From Diplolepis rosae (taxonomy: Eukaryota > Arthropoda > Insecta > Hymenoptera > Diplolepididae): DNA of 64,000 bases. The DNA is taken from positions 15,065,501-15,129,500 of the forward strand of contig JAPYXD010000677.1 of the NCBI GenBank assembly GCA_030998225.1, read 5' to 3'. The position numbers were made by a program, and so were the translations under genes. Position 1 is the stretch's first letter, and each line of letters begins with the position of its first letter. This document shows, in pieces, positions 37,801 to 49,080 of the stretch. Below the pieces are notes generated by a model, which saw nothing but the letters and a program-made list of their open reading frames with translations, did not search any database and was not told the origin of the DNA.

Positions 37801-39393
37801 TTATATCTCCTCATCTCCTATAAATATATTTCATTGGTATTAAGATAAGTTATCTACATTTTATTTTGAATTTAATACTGACTTTATTAGCACTGTATTA
37901 AATTTATTTGTTTCATGGAAATTTCATAATTTTAAGTTTACCATAAGAAGTCAACAGTTTTTTTTTACTTTTTTCTTGCAAACTGTCCCAATATATTTAT
38001 TGATTTTCTATTCTATTTTTATACATAACTTTAACATTTTCAAACAATTTTATCCTTTTAAAATGAGTCAGTTTATGTAACAGTTTCATAGGATAGGTAG
38101 GAAGGTGGTCAATACAGGTTGTTGTGGTTCAATTATGATAAAGGTGGATTGAATTTGAGGTCATTGTTACGTAACAAGCATCGATATTACATAATATAGA
38201 TTATATGATGAATATCTCACAATTGATTATAATTTATATAATTTTTGCGTGTACATTATTGAGCAAGTTATCAAAATTGTTATAAAAGTGTTGAAATATT
38301 TTATGATTCAGATGCTTAAGTGCCTTTGAAATCCAATTTTTAATAAAACAATTGGTTGGTTACTTCATTTCATTTCTACTATGTAAATAATAATTAAATC
38401 AACCAAAAGATACAAAACTTTAATAAACAGGATAAAAGTATCAGAAGTGATCAACGGCAACTCTAATGAACATTTTTTTTAAAGAGTCCATTTAAATTTC
38501 ACTCTAATTAATTTATCCATTTAAATTTCACTCTAATTAATTTACTTGAAAATTAATCAGACACACAGAGTTGATATATTAAAATAGCAATATACCTAAT
38601 TTGATAGATTCTCAGATATATCAATCAAATTGAACGATTTTCTGTAAATATTTCAGTTAATTCTATCAAAATATCTGTCGAGCAATTCTGTCACAATTTA
38701 AAAAAATGTCCTTTGTGGATCCAACAGACTTTTTTTCGATGTTTCTTTCACACCGACCTGGTAAATAATATTTTTTGTTTGTTAATGAGAATCTACAGGA
38801 AAAGCACTGAGGATAGTTCTCATCATAATTCAATCATAAAATTAATTAATTAGTCTATGTATTTGGTATCAGTGATGCAGTGGATTATAACCTTCATATA
38901 GTTAAAAAGAGCTGATTATAATTACACTTCGATTGAATCCAAACAAAGAGGAATATTGACGAACCGTGACATTGTATGTGATTCTTCATTAATTTTGATG
39001 AGTATCAAATTTCAGTTATGATCAAACTGTAAACAACCTGTATATAAATTTTTAATCATCTATGAATCACATTACCGGCAAATGAGATAGGCAGTAGTCT
39101 ATCAACACAGTAGTCACCATGCCTGACCGCAGCGGTACGTTACTACTTAAAATACGCAACGTACAAAACCGAGCTTTCACCAATTCAGAGCTCGAAGCTT
39201 CAAGTAATATAATGGAATGACTACTCTCAATCAAGTCTATACATTTAACAGTGAATAGTTTTTGAACAATCTACATTATCACTGTGTTTTCCTATCTTTG
39301 AACTGAATGCAACCTTTGAAAAAACTCTCACAAAAATGGAATTTCTCCAATTATAAACAGAAGATGTGTTTAAGGTAGTTGTCATGTTAAAAA
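37801..39393. other. AT-rich intergenic sequence
   Basis: Holds a 32-bp direct duplication at about 38486-38545 ('ccatttaaatttcactctaa' twice). No gene recognised. Confidence 0.5.
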
Positions 39394-40168
39394 TCAGGTC
39401 TCTAGAAAAAAAAATTTTTTCTATGATTTGAAGATTTGAAATAATGTTATCAGTCGAGTATCATGAAAAAAAGAATTATATTTTATAAAAAAATTTAAAA
39501 CTTACGAAAAATAATACTTTTAATAATGTTTTTGTAATGAAATTTTTCCTAACACAGAAAAGAATAAGAGTTTAAAATGAACTGGAAAATGTTAAAAAAA
39601 AAAGAGCGTTCGGATTAAAAAGAACTGAATTTAGACTCAAAATGAACAAAAAGGGTTCCTTTAAAGCTTGCTGCAATTCATTTCAAACTCTTATTTTTTC
39701 TGTGTACTATCGCTTTTACCAATTTTTAAAAAATGATTAGATTCTCATAAATCTTGGCTTATTTTTTCGAAGAAATATTATCTTGAAGTTTCCTTTCTCC
39801 AATTTTGAAAATAAATTTAGAATCTTGAAATATAGTTGTTTTTTTAAATGTTTTTAAATTTTTTTAAATTCTTTTAGCGATTTCAGCTACTGAAACTTTA
39901 TCTATAAAATTGGGAACAGCAGAATTGTAAAGAATATTTTCTCCAAAAAGATAAGCCATCATTTGTGAAAATTCTATCATTTTTAGAAGAATTGGTGAGA
40001 AGTGATAATGAGGCAAAATTCTATTACAAAAAATGATATTGAAAGTACTATTCTTCGTAAGTGTCAAATTTTTTTTATAAAAAATAATGCTTTTTTCATA
40101 ACATACGACTGATAACATCATTCCAAGTCTCAAAATCATAGAAAAACTTTTTTTTCCAGAGACCTGAT
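39394..40168. mobile_element. Palindromic MITE, 'caggtctct' family, copy 2
   Basis: Left ATCAGGTCTCTAGAAAAAA, right TCCAGAGACCTGAT; 'gttatcagtcg' is inverted at about 40108. Same family as 12520-13108. Confidence 0.8.
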
Positions 40169-41945
40169 ATTTGGTATATTCAAAATTTCTCTGAATTATT
40201 ATCAGTAAATAATTTTCTTTTCATGCAATTAATCATTTTTAATTAATTTTCAGTCATAAATTTTTTCAGTTTAAATCAATATTTGTTTTCAGAAGTACAT
40301 TATTTCATGGCCGTAGGGTATTTATATTCACTAATTAAATGTATGTATGATTTTTATATACAGCCTTCTGTATTGATTTTAATTAGCAGTTTTTTTAGTA
40401 ATTTCCATGTTTACAAAATCTCGTCTCAATTTAAGAAAAATCGCTTTACTATGGCCATTACTAAAGTTAATATAATATTTTCATATTCCAGTATTTTGGT
40501 TGCGCAAAATTATGAGTCGACTAGGAATAGTTATCATCACACCTTGATTTTCCCTAAGTTTATAATATTCTTGTAATTATCATTAAAAAGTAACGAAAAA
40601 GTTTTGATGTGTATCCAATCAATTTATTTAGTCAAATTCATTGAAGAATCAATAAAAATCAACCGCTTAAATATCTAAAAACGAACCACTGTATTAAATT
40701 AGTCATAAAACTACTTCAAAAAATTGAAGAAAGCTCTAATTTTTATTTACAAACAGTAAATAAATATATAGCTAAAAAATCTATTTATTTTTTTAGCAAT
40801 ATATAATTCATCTAATCTTTCCATAATAAAAAATCTTTCTAATAATTTCCATAAATGACTCAAAGTTTTTGATCGAATCAAAATATGATTAATTCAAGTG
40901 AACCCGTCCGTATAATAATCGAATTGTTTATAAACCAAACTTTTTTCTGAATCGAAAATGACTTTAAAGGATATATTGAACTACAATGTTTTACTGACTC
41001 AACTTTTCTCGTTAGTGAGTCTAATGTATCTTTTGTACCAGATTTTCAAACATATTATAAGAATCGATATAGATTTTAAAAAACGTCGAAATTTGATTGG
41101 ATGTAATAAACTGGTTGGTGTTGAGAATATAAATTGAGTATGAAGGGCAGAAAAATCAATTTAAGCGGGCTTTAATCCGCGTATCACGTTTGGATGCACA
41201 ATGCATCGTCCACTGAATCGGGGAGCGTATTTATTGCATCTCGAAGCCACTAGATGTTGCAATTGAGCGAGGCAGCTGTAGATCGATGCTGGGGCAGTAA
41301 ATTAGATCAGGTGAAGAGGATTGCCTAACAGCCGCACGAGTACACATCTTCACTCCCAGCTGTGAGGGATTCCAACTCACTCACACTTTAGGAATCTAAG
41401 ACGCAGAGAAACTCCTCACTCGGTCGCTATGGCTGTATGCCAAATACGTCTGGGCAATACACGCGCATCCTTTCACATTTTTCGGCTCCTCAGAATACAC
41501 ATATACAAGAAAATCTTTAAATATGTAAACTAGCCGTGGAATCTAAGATGAAAGACCGAAAATCCAATGCGTGAAGGATTTCTCCCTGCATTCAATTTCA
41601 TTCGTCTCAGGAGTTTCTTTTCTGATCTTTTCTTTTTCCGAAAGTATCGACTGATGCACTGATTTCGGAATCATAGCCACTTAAGCAATCTGAATATCAA
41701 TAAAGATCCAGTCAGTGTGACAGTTCGCATTATGCACGCTGGAGCTGAAATCAGATTAGATGCGCCTTCTTGAGTGACTCTGAAGTCGAATCTAGGATCA
41801 CTTTTGTCAAATTAAATCATTCTTTGGCAGAAATAGACTTGATGCGAGGATTTAAATAATCACATTTTCTCCATAGTGGAATCCTTCATTATATTTCACA
41901 ATTGAGAATATGTAGAAAAGTAATAAGAAATATTGTAGTTTTCAT
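40169..41945. other. Intergenic sequence with a complex segment
   Basis: 41160-41870 is clearly less AT-rich and is free of the repeats found elsewhere. It has no open frame of note. It could be a regulatory region or an untranslated exon. Confidence 0.4.
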
Positions 41946-42167
41946 ACTCTCTAAATTTGAATCAGTCAAAATCTACTGATTATCAGTGAAATTTGACTGA
42001 TTCAAATAGCTAAAAAGAGGTTACTGTAAATCAATCAAATTTCACTGATTATTTCAGTGAAAATTGACTGATTTAACAGTGAAAATATTTTTTCACTGAT
42101 TATTTCAGTGAATAGGCAAATCACTGATTCAATCAGTGAAAATTTGACTGATTCAGATTCAGGGAGT
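41946..42167. mobile_element. 'actctctaaatctgaatcag' MITE, copy 3
   Basis: 222 bp with clean ends (ACTCTCTAAATTTGAATCAG / ATTCAGGGAGT) and a TA at both borders. Confidence 0.88.
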
Positions 42168-42673
42168 AAGAAACTACTTTGAAGAAATGAAAAATACGCA
42201 GTCATTGGAATTAGAAGAGATAATTGATGAAGGTGATTTTGCTTCATAGGACAAGATCTACATCAATGTGAAAACAATTACACCTGAATGTTACAAAATT
42301 TCAAGTAGATGGATGATCAGCACGATTCGACGCAAGTATGCTGATTCATATTTCGTGCACTTGCATATGAATCCTCTCGATTAGCACCTTACACAACGCG
42401 CGTTTACTCTTCGTCAAACGATAGTTGTATTATATAGTTTAGGAATAATGAAGCAAAGTGAATCGTGAGATGAGACTCACGTAGCAAACAAGCTCAATAC
42501 ATTTTCCTCTGAACCATTTCTGAGCGGCAAGAAACTAGGAAACTAGTTTCGGTGAATAATGTTGCACCTACATAAATAAAACAGATTATTGTATCATTTA
42601 TGGCAGTCTTAATATTAATTATAAAGTAACTAGATTCAAGATTGAAAATCGTTCTTGAAAATAAATTTCTATT
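42168..42673. other. Intergenic sequence
   Basis: No gene or repeat recognised. Confidence 0.5.
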
Positions 42674-44118
42674 AAGGTAGTTCATCCACGCAAATTAAAC
42701 CTCAGGCAAAAATCGATAATTTTTCTTCCAAGAATCGCAATATTATTATTGGCTATTTTGAAGAAGGAAAATATTATTTTTCATGAAAAAAATTTGAAAC
42801 AAAAATAATTTGATTAATGAATTTTATTTTTGCCTCAACTTTGTTTCTTATCGCTTCTTATCAAATTTTTAAAAATGTTGCGATTCTAATAAATCACGAA
42901 TCATTTTTTCAGGAAAAAGAATCTTCACAACTTTACCCCTGCCAATTTTTGGAAATAAATTCTTTAATGGCTGAAACTATTAAAAATCAATTTTTCAAAA
43001 GAAAGTTCCTATGAACAAATCACTGAATTTGGTGATAAATTATTCATTTCAGAAAATTGGAAACAGTTAAGTTGTAAAGAATCATTTCCTTGAAAAAGTG
43101 ATTCGAAATTTATTAGAATTGCTTCTTACCACATTTTTAAAAATTTTGCGATTCTAATAAATCACGAATCATTTTTTCAGGAAATATTGTAGAATTTTCG
43201 CAACTTTACCGTTCCCCATTTTTGGAAATAAATTCTTTAATAGCTGAAACCATTAAGCATTTTTTTTCTAAAACGAAATTTTTATAAACAAATTATTGAA
43301 TTTGGTAATAAATTATTCATTTTAGAAAATTGGAAACGGTCAAGTTGTAAAGAATCTTTTCCTTACATAATTGATTCGTAATTTATTAGAATTGCTTCTT
43401 ACCAAATTTTTAAAAATTTTGCGATTCTAATAAATCACGAATCATTTTTTCAGGAAATATTGTAGAATATTCGCAACTTTACCGTTCCCCATTTTTGGAA
43501 ATAAATTCTTTAATAGCTGAAACCATTAAACATTTTTTTTCTGAAACGAAATTTTTATAAAGAAATTAGTGAATTTGGTAATAAATTATTCATTTTAGAA
43601 AATTGGAAACTGTCAAGTTGTAAAGAATCTTTTCCTTAAAAAAGTGATTCGAAATTTATTAAAATTGCTTTTTACCAAATTTTTAAAAATTTTGCGATTC
43701 TAATAAATCACGAATAATTTTTTCAGGAAAAAGAATCTTCACAACTTTACCCCTGCCAATTTTTGGAAATAAATTCTTTAATGGCTGAAACTATTAAAAA
43801 TCAATTTTCCAAAACGAAAATTTTATAAACAAATCACTGAATTTGATGATAATTGATTCATTTTCAAAAATTGGAAACAGTCAAGTTGTAAAGAATCTTT
43901 TCCTTAAAAAAGTGATTCGTAATTAATTAGAATTGCATAATTTTTAAAAATTTGGTAAGAAATGTTTATTAATAAAATCATTTAATTGCATTTCAAATTT
44001 TTTTCTTAGAAAATAATCTTCTCTCTTTCAAAATAGCCCTTAACTAATAATAATGCTATTCTTAAAAGCAAAATTATACATTTTTTCCTAAGATCTAATT
44101 TTTGTGGATGAACTACTT
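42674..44118. mobile_element. Foldback element, 'aaggtagttcatccacg' family, with four internal ~270-bp units
   Basis: The ends AAGGTAGTTCATCCACG and GTGGATGAACTACTT are inverted. 'cgattctaataaatcacgaa' occurs at 42881, 43149, 43422 and 43695, a period of 268-273 bp. The relatives at 47600-48270 and 60729-61399 have one such unit. Confidence 0.87.
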
Positions 44119-44798
44119 TAAATTATATGACCCACTAATCGTCATTTTACTCTCAAAATTTAACAAAACATTGAAAAAAAAGTCTTAAATAGAGTATTTC
44201 TCAACAACTAATAATACCTTTCAGTAATATGGATTGTCAAAATCAGTGAAATCAATGATTATCGAATAAAAAGAAAAGTTATTGGTGTCTTGATTACTGA
44301 AACTAAGATACCAATTACAGGGACATTTACCTTACTCATTTTTCAAGTGAAGACAAAAGAAATTGAAACTCCTATTGTATGTATATTGAAGGACAGGAAA
44401 GTGATTTTCATACTGACAATAATGAACCAATGACACTATTGTGGAATGCCTATGTATCATCTCAAGAATGTATTGAAAATAATGGATTATAATCACAATA
44501 AACAATTGTAACAAGTAGATGTGGTAAGGTGAGCAAGATTTGCGGTTCCAGCATAGAACCTACCTTAATCGAAATGAGGCAAATTAAAGTTGGATTGTGC
44601 ATGTAAGCAAGCATGATATAGAAATTCTAAGAACCAAATTGAAACGAGGATTTTCCCCCCTTTACTGTATACCTTATGAAAGCGAACTTACAATAAAATT
44701 GTGATGCAAGCACCTTAACGTCCCACATTACCTCGAGCTATATCCTGCACGAGTTCTCTGATTGCACAAATCCAGCATATGGGGTAAAAAATAGATAT

Positions 44799-44833
<35 letters not shown>

Positions 44834-45860
44834 TGTATATAACCAGATGCTTTTTTTTATTTTTCACAATTACATCGCTTGAGCAAATGTAAGCATCGCT
44901 AAAGTTGTGACGGTTTGTGCTGTTACCGACCGAAGTTGCTAAATTCGTTTTATTTTATATTTATCCGAAGAAAGGTGAAAGGACGTTTGCGCGATGCAGA
45001 CGTTCCCGTTTACGTATCGGTTATACGCCTATGTCATTCTAAGTATATGCCTAAGACTCCTACTTCTCACGACAAGCCACTCATTTATCATAATTACGTC
45101 TCGAGGCGATGTTACATATTTCGCTTTTTCTCACTCAAACTTTGCCATTTCCTCAGTTGTAAATCACCCTTTCACGTACTTTGTGTGTTCTTAAGTTCGT
45201 GCATTAATGAGACTCGATACAGTCATATAAGAGATTCCTTCTGATGAAATTTAATTATTTCAGATAATAGTGCAAATATCACTTCGAATATTCTGATCGT
45301 AAGGTAGTTTTAGATTCAAAATAAAAGGCAATTTAATAAAAATGAAAATTTTATTGATAATGGAGAAATATCAACAAGGGTATTATTTAGAAACTTATGT
45401 CGAAATAGTATATTATGCAACTAGGGAGAAAAAAGTTTGCAAGTGTGAAGTTTGATACCCGAACAAAGCGAGGGCAACAATCACACGAGTAAAATAAATG
45501 TTTCTCCTACATTGCATACGATTTTTATTCCACCGAGGTGTCAAAAATTGCATTTTTCACACTCATACCCCTAAAATAAAATAAAAAGTGCACTTTTTGA
45601 CCCGCTAGATGGAGAAACTTTTCGTAGCAAAATATGTTTAATTTAATAATGATAATTCTAAAAAATATTAGGAATCTAAGGAAAATCGAAGTGCAATGGT
45701 AATTATTCCTAGCGGACTGGAAATTTTTCGCAGTCAAAATACTAAAGATTCGAAAAATTATATGAAACTTTAGTACAGGTTATTAGGTTAAAGTTTGATA
45801 TAATCTATAGTAAATTATAATATAGTTGATCTAAAATTCTGTATTTTGCTGCGTAAACTT
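44119..45860. other. Intergenic sequence with an AT microsatellite
   Basis: An (AT)n tract lies at about 44804-44830. 45415-45520 is related to the inverted repeat at 8598-8708. A 109-codon frame at 44915-45244 lacks any recognised domain. Confidence 0.45.
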
Positions 45861-46322
45861 CTCACTATTAACTTTTTTCCCTGAAAAAAACATGGTGAAA
45901 TCAACGGGAAGGAGTCCCGTCGCCAATTTCATGTTGGCGTAACGTTGCTCTCCCGTTGAATTGCCGGTGCTATTCAACGTTGCACTGACGGTAGAGCCAA
46001 CGTTAAATCACCCAAAAATGATCAGCTGTGGCAATACTCGCGATTGTTCTTGTCAGTTCTTTTGTTCTCCTAATAAAGTTTTTCTAATTATATATTGGTA
46101 TTTAAAAGCAAAGCACTGCCAATTTCATTATGGATATGAAATTGCGTCATCGTGTGATATTTTCAAATAACACGGCTGACATAGCTGGATTAACGTGAGT
46201 TTTCAACGCTACATTGACGGTGGCAGCACGTTAACCTAACGTTGTAAAGGCGCCGATGCTCATTCCCGTCAATGCAACGGGAATTTCCGGATAACCTGAC
46301 GGTTTTTTTTTCCCAGTGTAGT
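45861..46322. repeat. Repeat rich in CAACGTT and AACGGGA motifs
   Basis: CG-containing motifs (CCCGTTGAATTGCC, GTCAATGCAACGGGAATT, CAACGTT) recur in both orientations, and the segment ends near TTTTTTTTCCCAGTGTA. Terminal repeats are unclear. Likely a MITE. Confidence 0.5.
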
Positions 46323-47599
46323 TTAGAAAAAATTATAAACCTAGGTTTCTCCGTGTAGTAGAAAAAACATTTTTTTAAAAATCCAAATATGATGGTAGAC
46401 TAAAGAATAATATGAGTTGTGGAAGCAATTATTTTATTAATAAAATCAAGATACCTTGATTTACAGTTTCGTGCGAAAAAGATTGTTCTTTTTTGTGTCC
46501 GTGAATTTCTATGTCTTTAGTTTCAAAAATTTCACATTTTTATTATTTCCGAATTTTTACCTAAAAATTTTTTAGCTTGGGATAAATTTTGGTTTAGATA
46601 TCCGATTGATAACAAATATTTATTTATTCAATTCATATGTATTATTATTTTTATCATATTTATTTATTTAGGCGTCTAATTTTGAAAATATCAATCTCAA
46701 ATATTTTCGGTAACATTTATAAAAGATTTTTTAGCCTCAATTTCCCATTCATGGAATTTAATAAATAGAAAATGATTTCATAATTGTAGAGTTTTGAATT
46801 AGGCAAAGCGAGAAATCAGGAATTCTTCTATACATTCTAGAATTAGAATGCTTAATCATAAAAATTGGAAAATTACAAGTCAGGTGATTTGAATAGGTTG
46901 CATTAGAAAGTTTATGAATGAAAAAATGTGAAATTGATCTTTTGAGCGTATGTACTATGTAGACTTGAAATACAACAAATTATTTCCCTGAGAAAAGAAA
47001 TATTTTAGAAGCAATAGCGTCACTGATAAATTCAAAAATAAATTTGTAATAAAGTTGGGTGTATTCGTTTAGGAAAATGTCTTTATAGTTCGAAAAATGT
47101 AATCTCTAAATATCCCAATTAGCTTTGTCAACTACAAAAAATATTCATTCCTAAAAAGCAAAAAATCTTATTTCAAATCATATTCACTCGAATCTAATTA
47201 GATAAATCATTTTAATCAAATAAACATTTTACGTCTCGAAGAATCAATTTTATCCACAAAAAAAAATGCATTTCACTTTTATTTAAAAATTCAAAGAATC
47301 TACTCTTTTAGCATTATAAAATAACATTCTGAACTGTGAAAAATATTTTATTGATTTAGAAAAATATTCAGAATAAAATTGTTTCTTTGTATTAAAGATC
47401 AAGATTACACTTTTAATAATATAGAATTCACATTACTGGAAATAAACACTATAAAGGTCGCTTTCTTTAAAGTCGAATAGGGTTTTTCATACGCAGTCAA
47501 AAAAACTTGGTTAAATTATTTAACTTTGAATACTTTACTTATTTAACTTTGAATTTTACTTATTTTCATTTTAAATGATCAAAAATCAGCTCTGTTCTC
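46323..47599. other. AT-rich intergenic sequence
   Basis: Nothing recognised. Confidence 0.5.
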
Positions 47600-48270
47600 A
47601 AGGTAGTTGATCCACGAAAATTAGACCTCAGGAAAAAATAGATAATTTTGCTTTCAAGAGTAACAATATTATTATTGAAGGGCTATTTTGGAAGAGAAAA
47701 GATTAATTTCCATGAAAAAAATTCGAAATACAGAAAAATAATTTTATTAATAAATTTCATTTCTGCCCCAACTTTTTTTCTTACCGCTTCTTACCAAATT
47801 TTTAAAAATTATGCGATTTTAATAAATTATAAATCACTTTTTCAAGAAAAAGATTCCCTACAACTTAACCATTTCCAATTTTCGAAAATGAATAAATTAT
47901 TATCAAATTCAGCAATTTGTTTATAAAAATTTCGTTTTGGAAAATGTTTTTTTAATCATTTCAGCCATTAAAGAATTTATTTTTAAAAATCAAAAACGGT
48001 GAAGTTGTGGGAAATCTTTTCTCTCAAAAAATGATTCATGATTTATTAGAATCGCATAATCTTTTAAAATTTGGTAAGAAGCGATGAGAAAAAAAGTTGG
48101 GTCAAAAATAAAATATATTAATAAAATTATTTTTCAGTGTTTCAAATTTTTTTCATCTAAAATAATCTTTTCCTTTCAAAATAGCCCTTCAATAATAATA
48201 TCGCTATTCTTGAAAGCAAAATTATCTATTTTTGCCTGAGGTCTAATTTTCGTTGATGAAAACTACCTTA
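47600..48270. mobile_element. Foldback element, 'aaggtagttgatccacg' family, copy 2
   Basis: 671 bp, nearly all palindromic; 'gataattttgctttcaagag' on the left pairs with 'ttcttgaaagcaaaattatc' on the right. Confidence 0.88.
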
Positions 48271-48866
48271 AAATTCCAATTATTAATTTTCTCGCCAAAT
48301 TAATTCAGTTACCAATTTCAGCTATTTAATCAGTTTATCAAATCAAATTCATTGCAAAATCAGTGAAAATTATTAGATTAAATACTTTATAATAATTCAC
48401 TGTATTAAGGAAATAAAAAATTGATTGAAATCAAGAAATCGGAGTCATACTCTAATAAAATTCAAAGTCCGATAATTACCAAGTGTTCTACCACCAAAAA
48501 ATATTCTTCTGAATGCAAAAAAATGATACCCAAGTAAATTGACTCCCTTCGCACAAAGACATTTTCCAGAGATACCAACCGAACATTTTGGACACTAATA
48601 TGAAAAGTATTTTGATAAAATAAGCCTTCCCTCTTGAATTTGATGAAAGCAGATTAAGCTCCTCTCAGAGCAGATGAGAATCGTTATCTGTAAGATGCAC
48701 CACGAAACTCGTTGGTGAGTTGATTTTCTAAAACCCCACTCTTTGCCGCCATCATGCCACCGTCACCAATAGATGCACTGCCGTGACACAGTTATACCGA
48801 TCTTCGCTGTAAATCTTTCCGAGTTGCACTAAATCCATGATCTCGAATCACGGATGGACTTAGGGA
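48271..48866. other. Resilin upstream region
   Basis: 48650-48866 is less AT-rich and is the likely proximal control region. No individual site is claimed. Confidence 0.45.
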
Positions 48867-48903
48867 TATATAAAGCGGATTAGAACTACGGCTTTGTCAT
48901 TCC
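48867..48903 (+). promoter_or_regulatory. Resilin core promoter (TATA box and initiator)
   Basis: TATATAAAG lies at 48867-48875, and TCATTC, which fits the arthropod initiator TCAKTY, lies at 48898-48903. If the A at 48900 is +1, the TATA box starts at -33, the normal spacing. The initiator is about 170 nt upstream of the start codon. The preceding sequence (about 48650-48866) is less AT-rich than its surroundings and may hold control elements, but I cannot name any site. The start position is predicted from motifs only. Confidence 0.75.
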
Positions 48904-49080
48904 CTCAACACCACTCAGTGGTGAGGATCTGTTCTTATCAAACGCGGAATTACCGAGTGTTTGCCACCGCGAAAGGGGTTTCAACGAATTTTCCCCGTTT
49001 TCCCTGCCTATCAGGCGAAAACAGAGTTACTTAAAATACCTCAGCGCGAGCTTCGTAGCATTTTAGAAACCATGTTTAAG
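48900..49080 (+). CDS. resilin: Resilin exon 1: 5' UTR plus MFK codons
   Basis: The exon runs from the predicted start to the donor GTAAGA at 49081. The ATG at 49072 is preceded by AAACC, a good insect start context. Only three codons (Met-Phe-Lys) precede the intron. A first exon with only the first few signal-peptide residues is typical of insect cuticular protein genes. Intron 1 is phase 0 and about 1.56 kb. Confidence 0.82.

Noticed and set aside
39119..39220. Short ATG frame (MPDRSGTLL...)
   Set aside because: Only about 33 codons, no similarity recognised, no promoter or splice site.
44915..45244. 109-codon open frame
   Set aside because: No domain recognised and a second frame overlaps it; not enough to call a gene.
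47648..47926. 92-codon open frame
   Set aside because: Sits wholly within the foldback element at 47600-48270; a related frame occurs in the opposite arm of its relatives.
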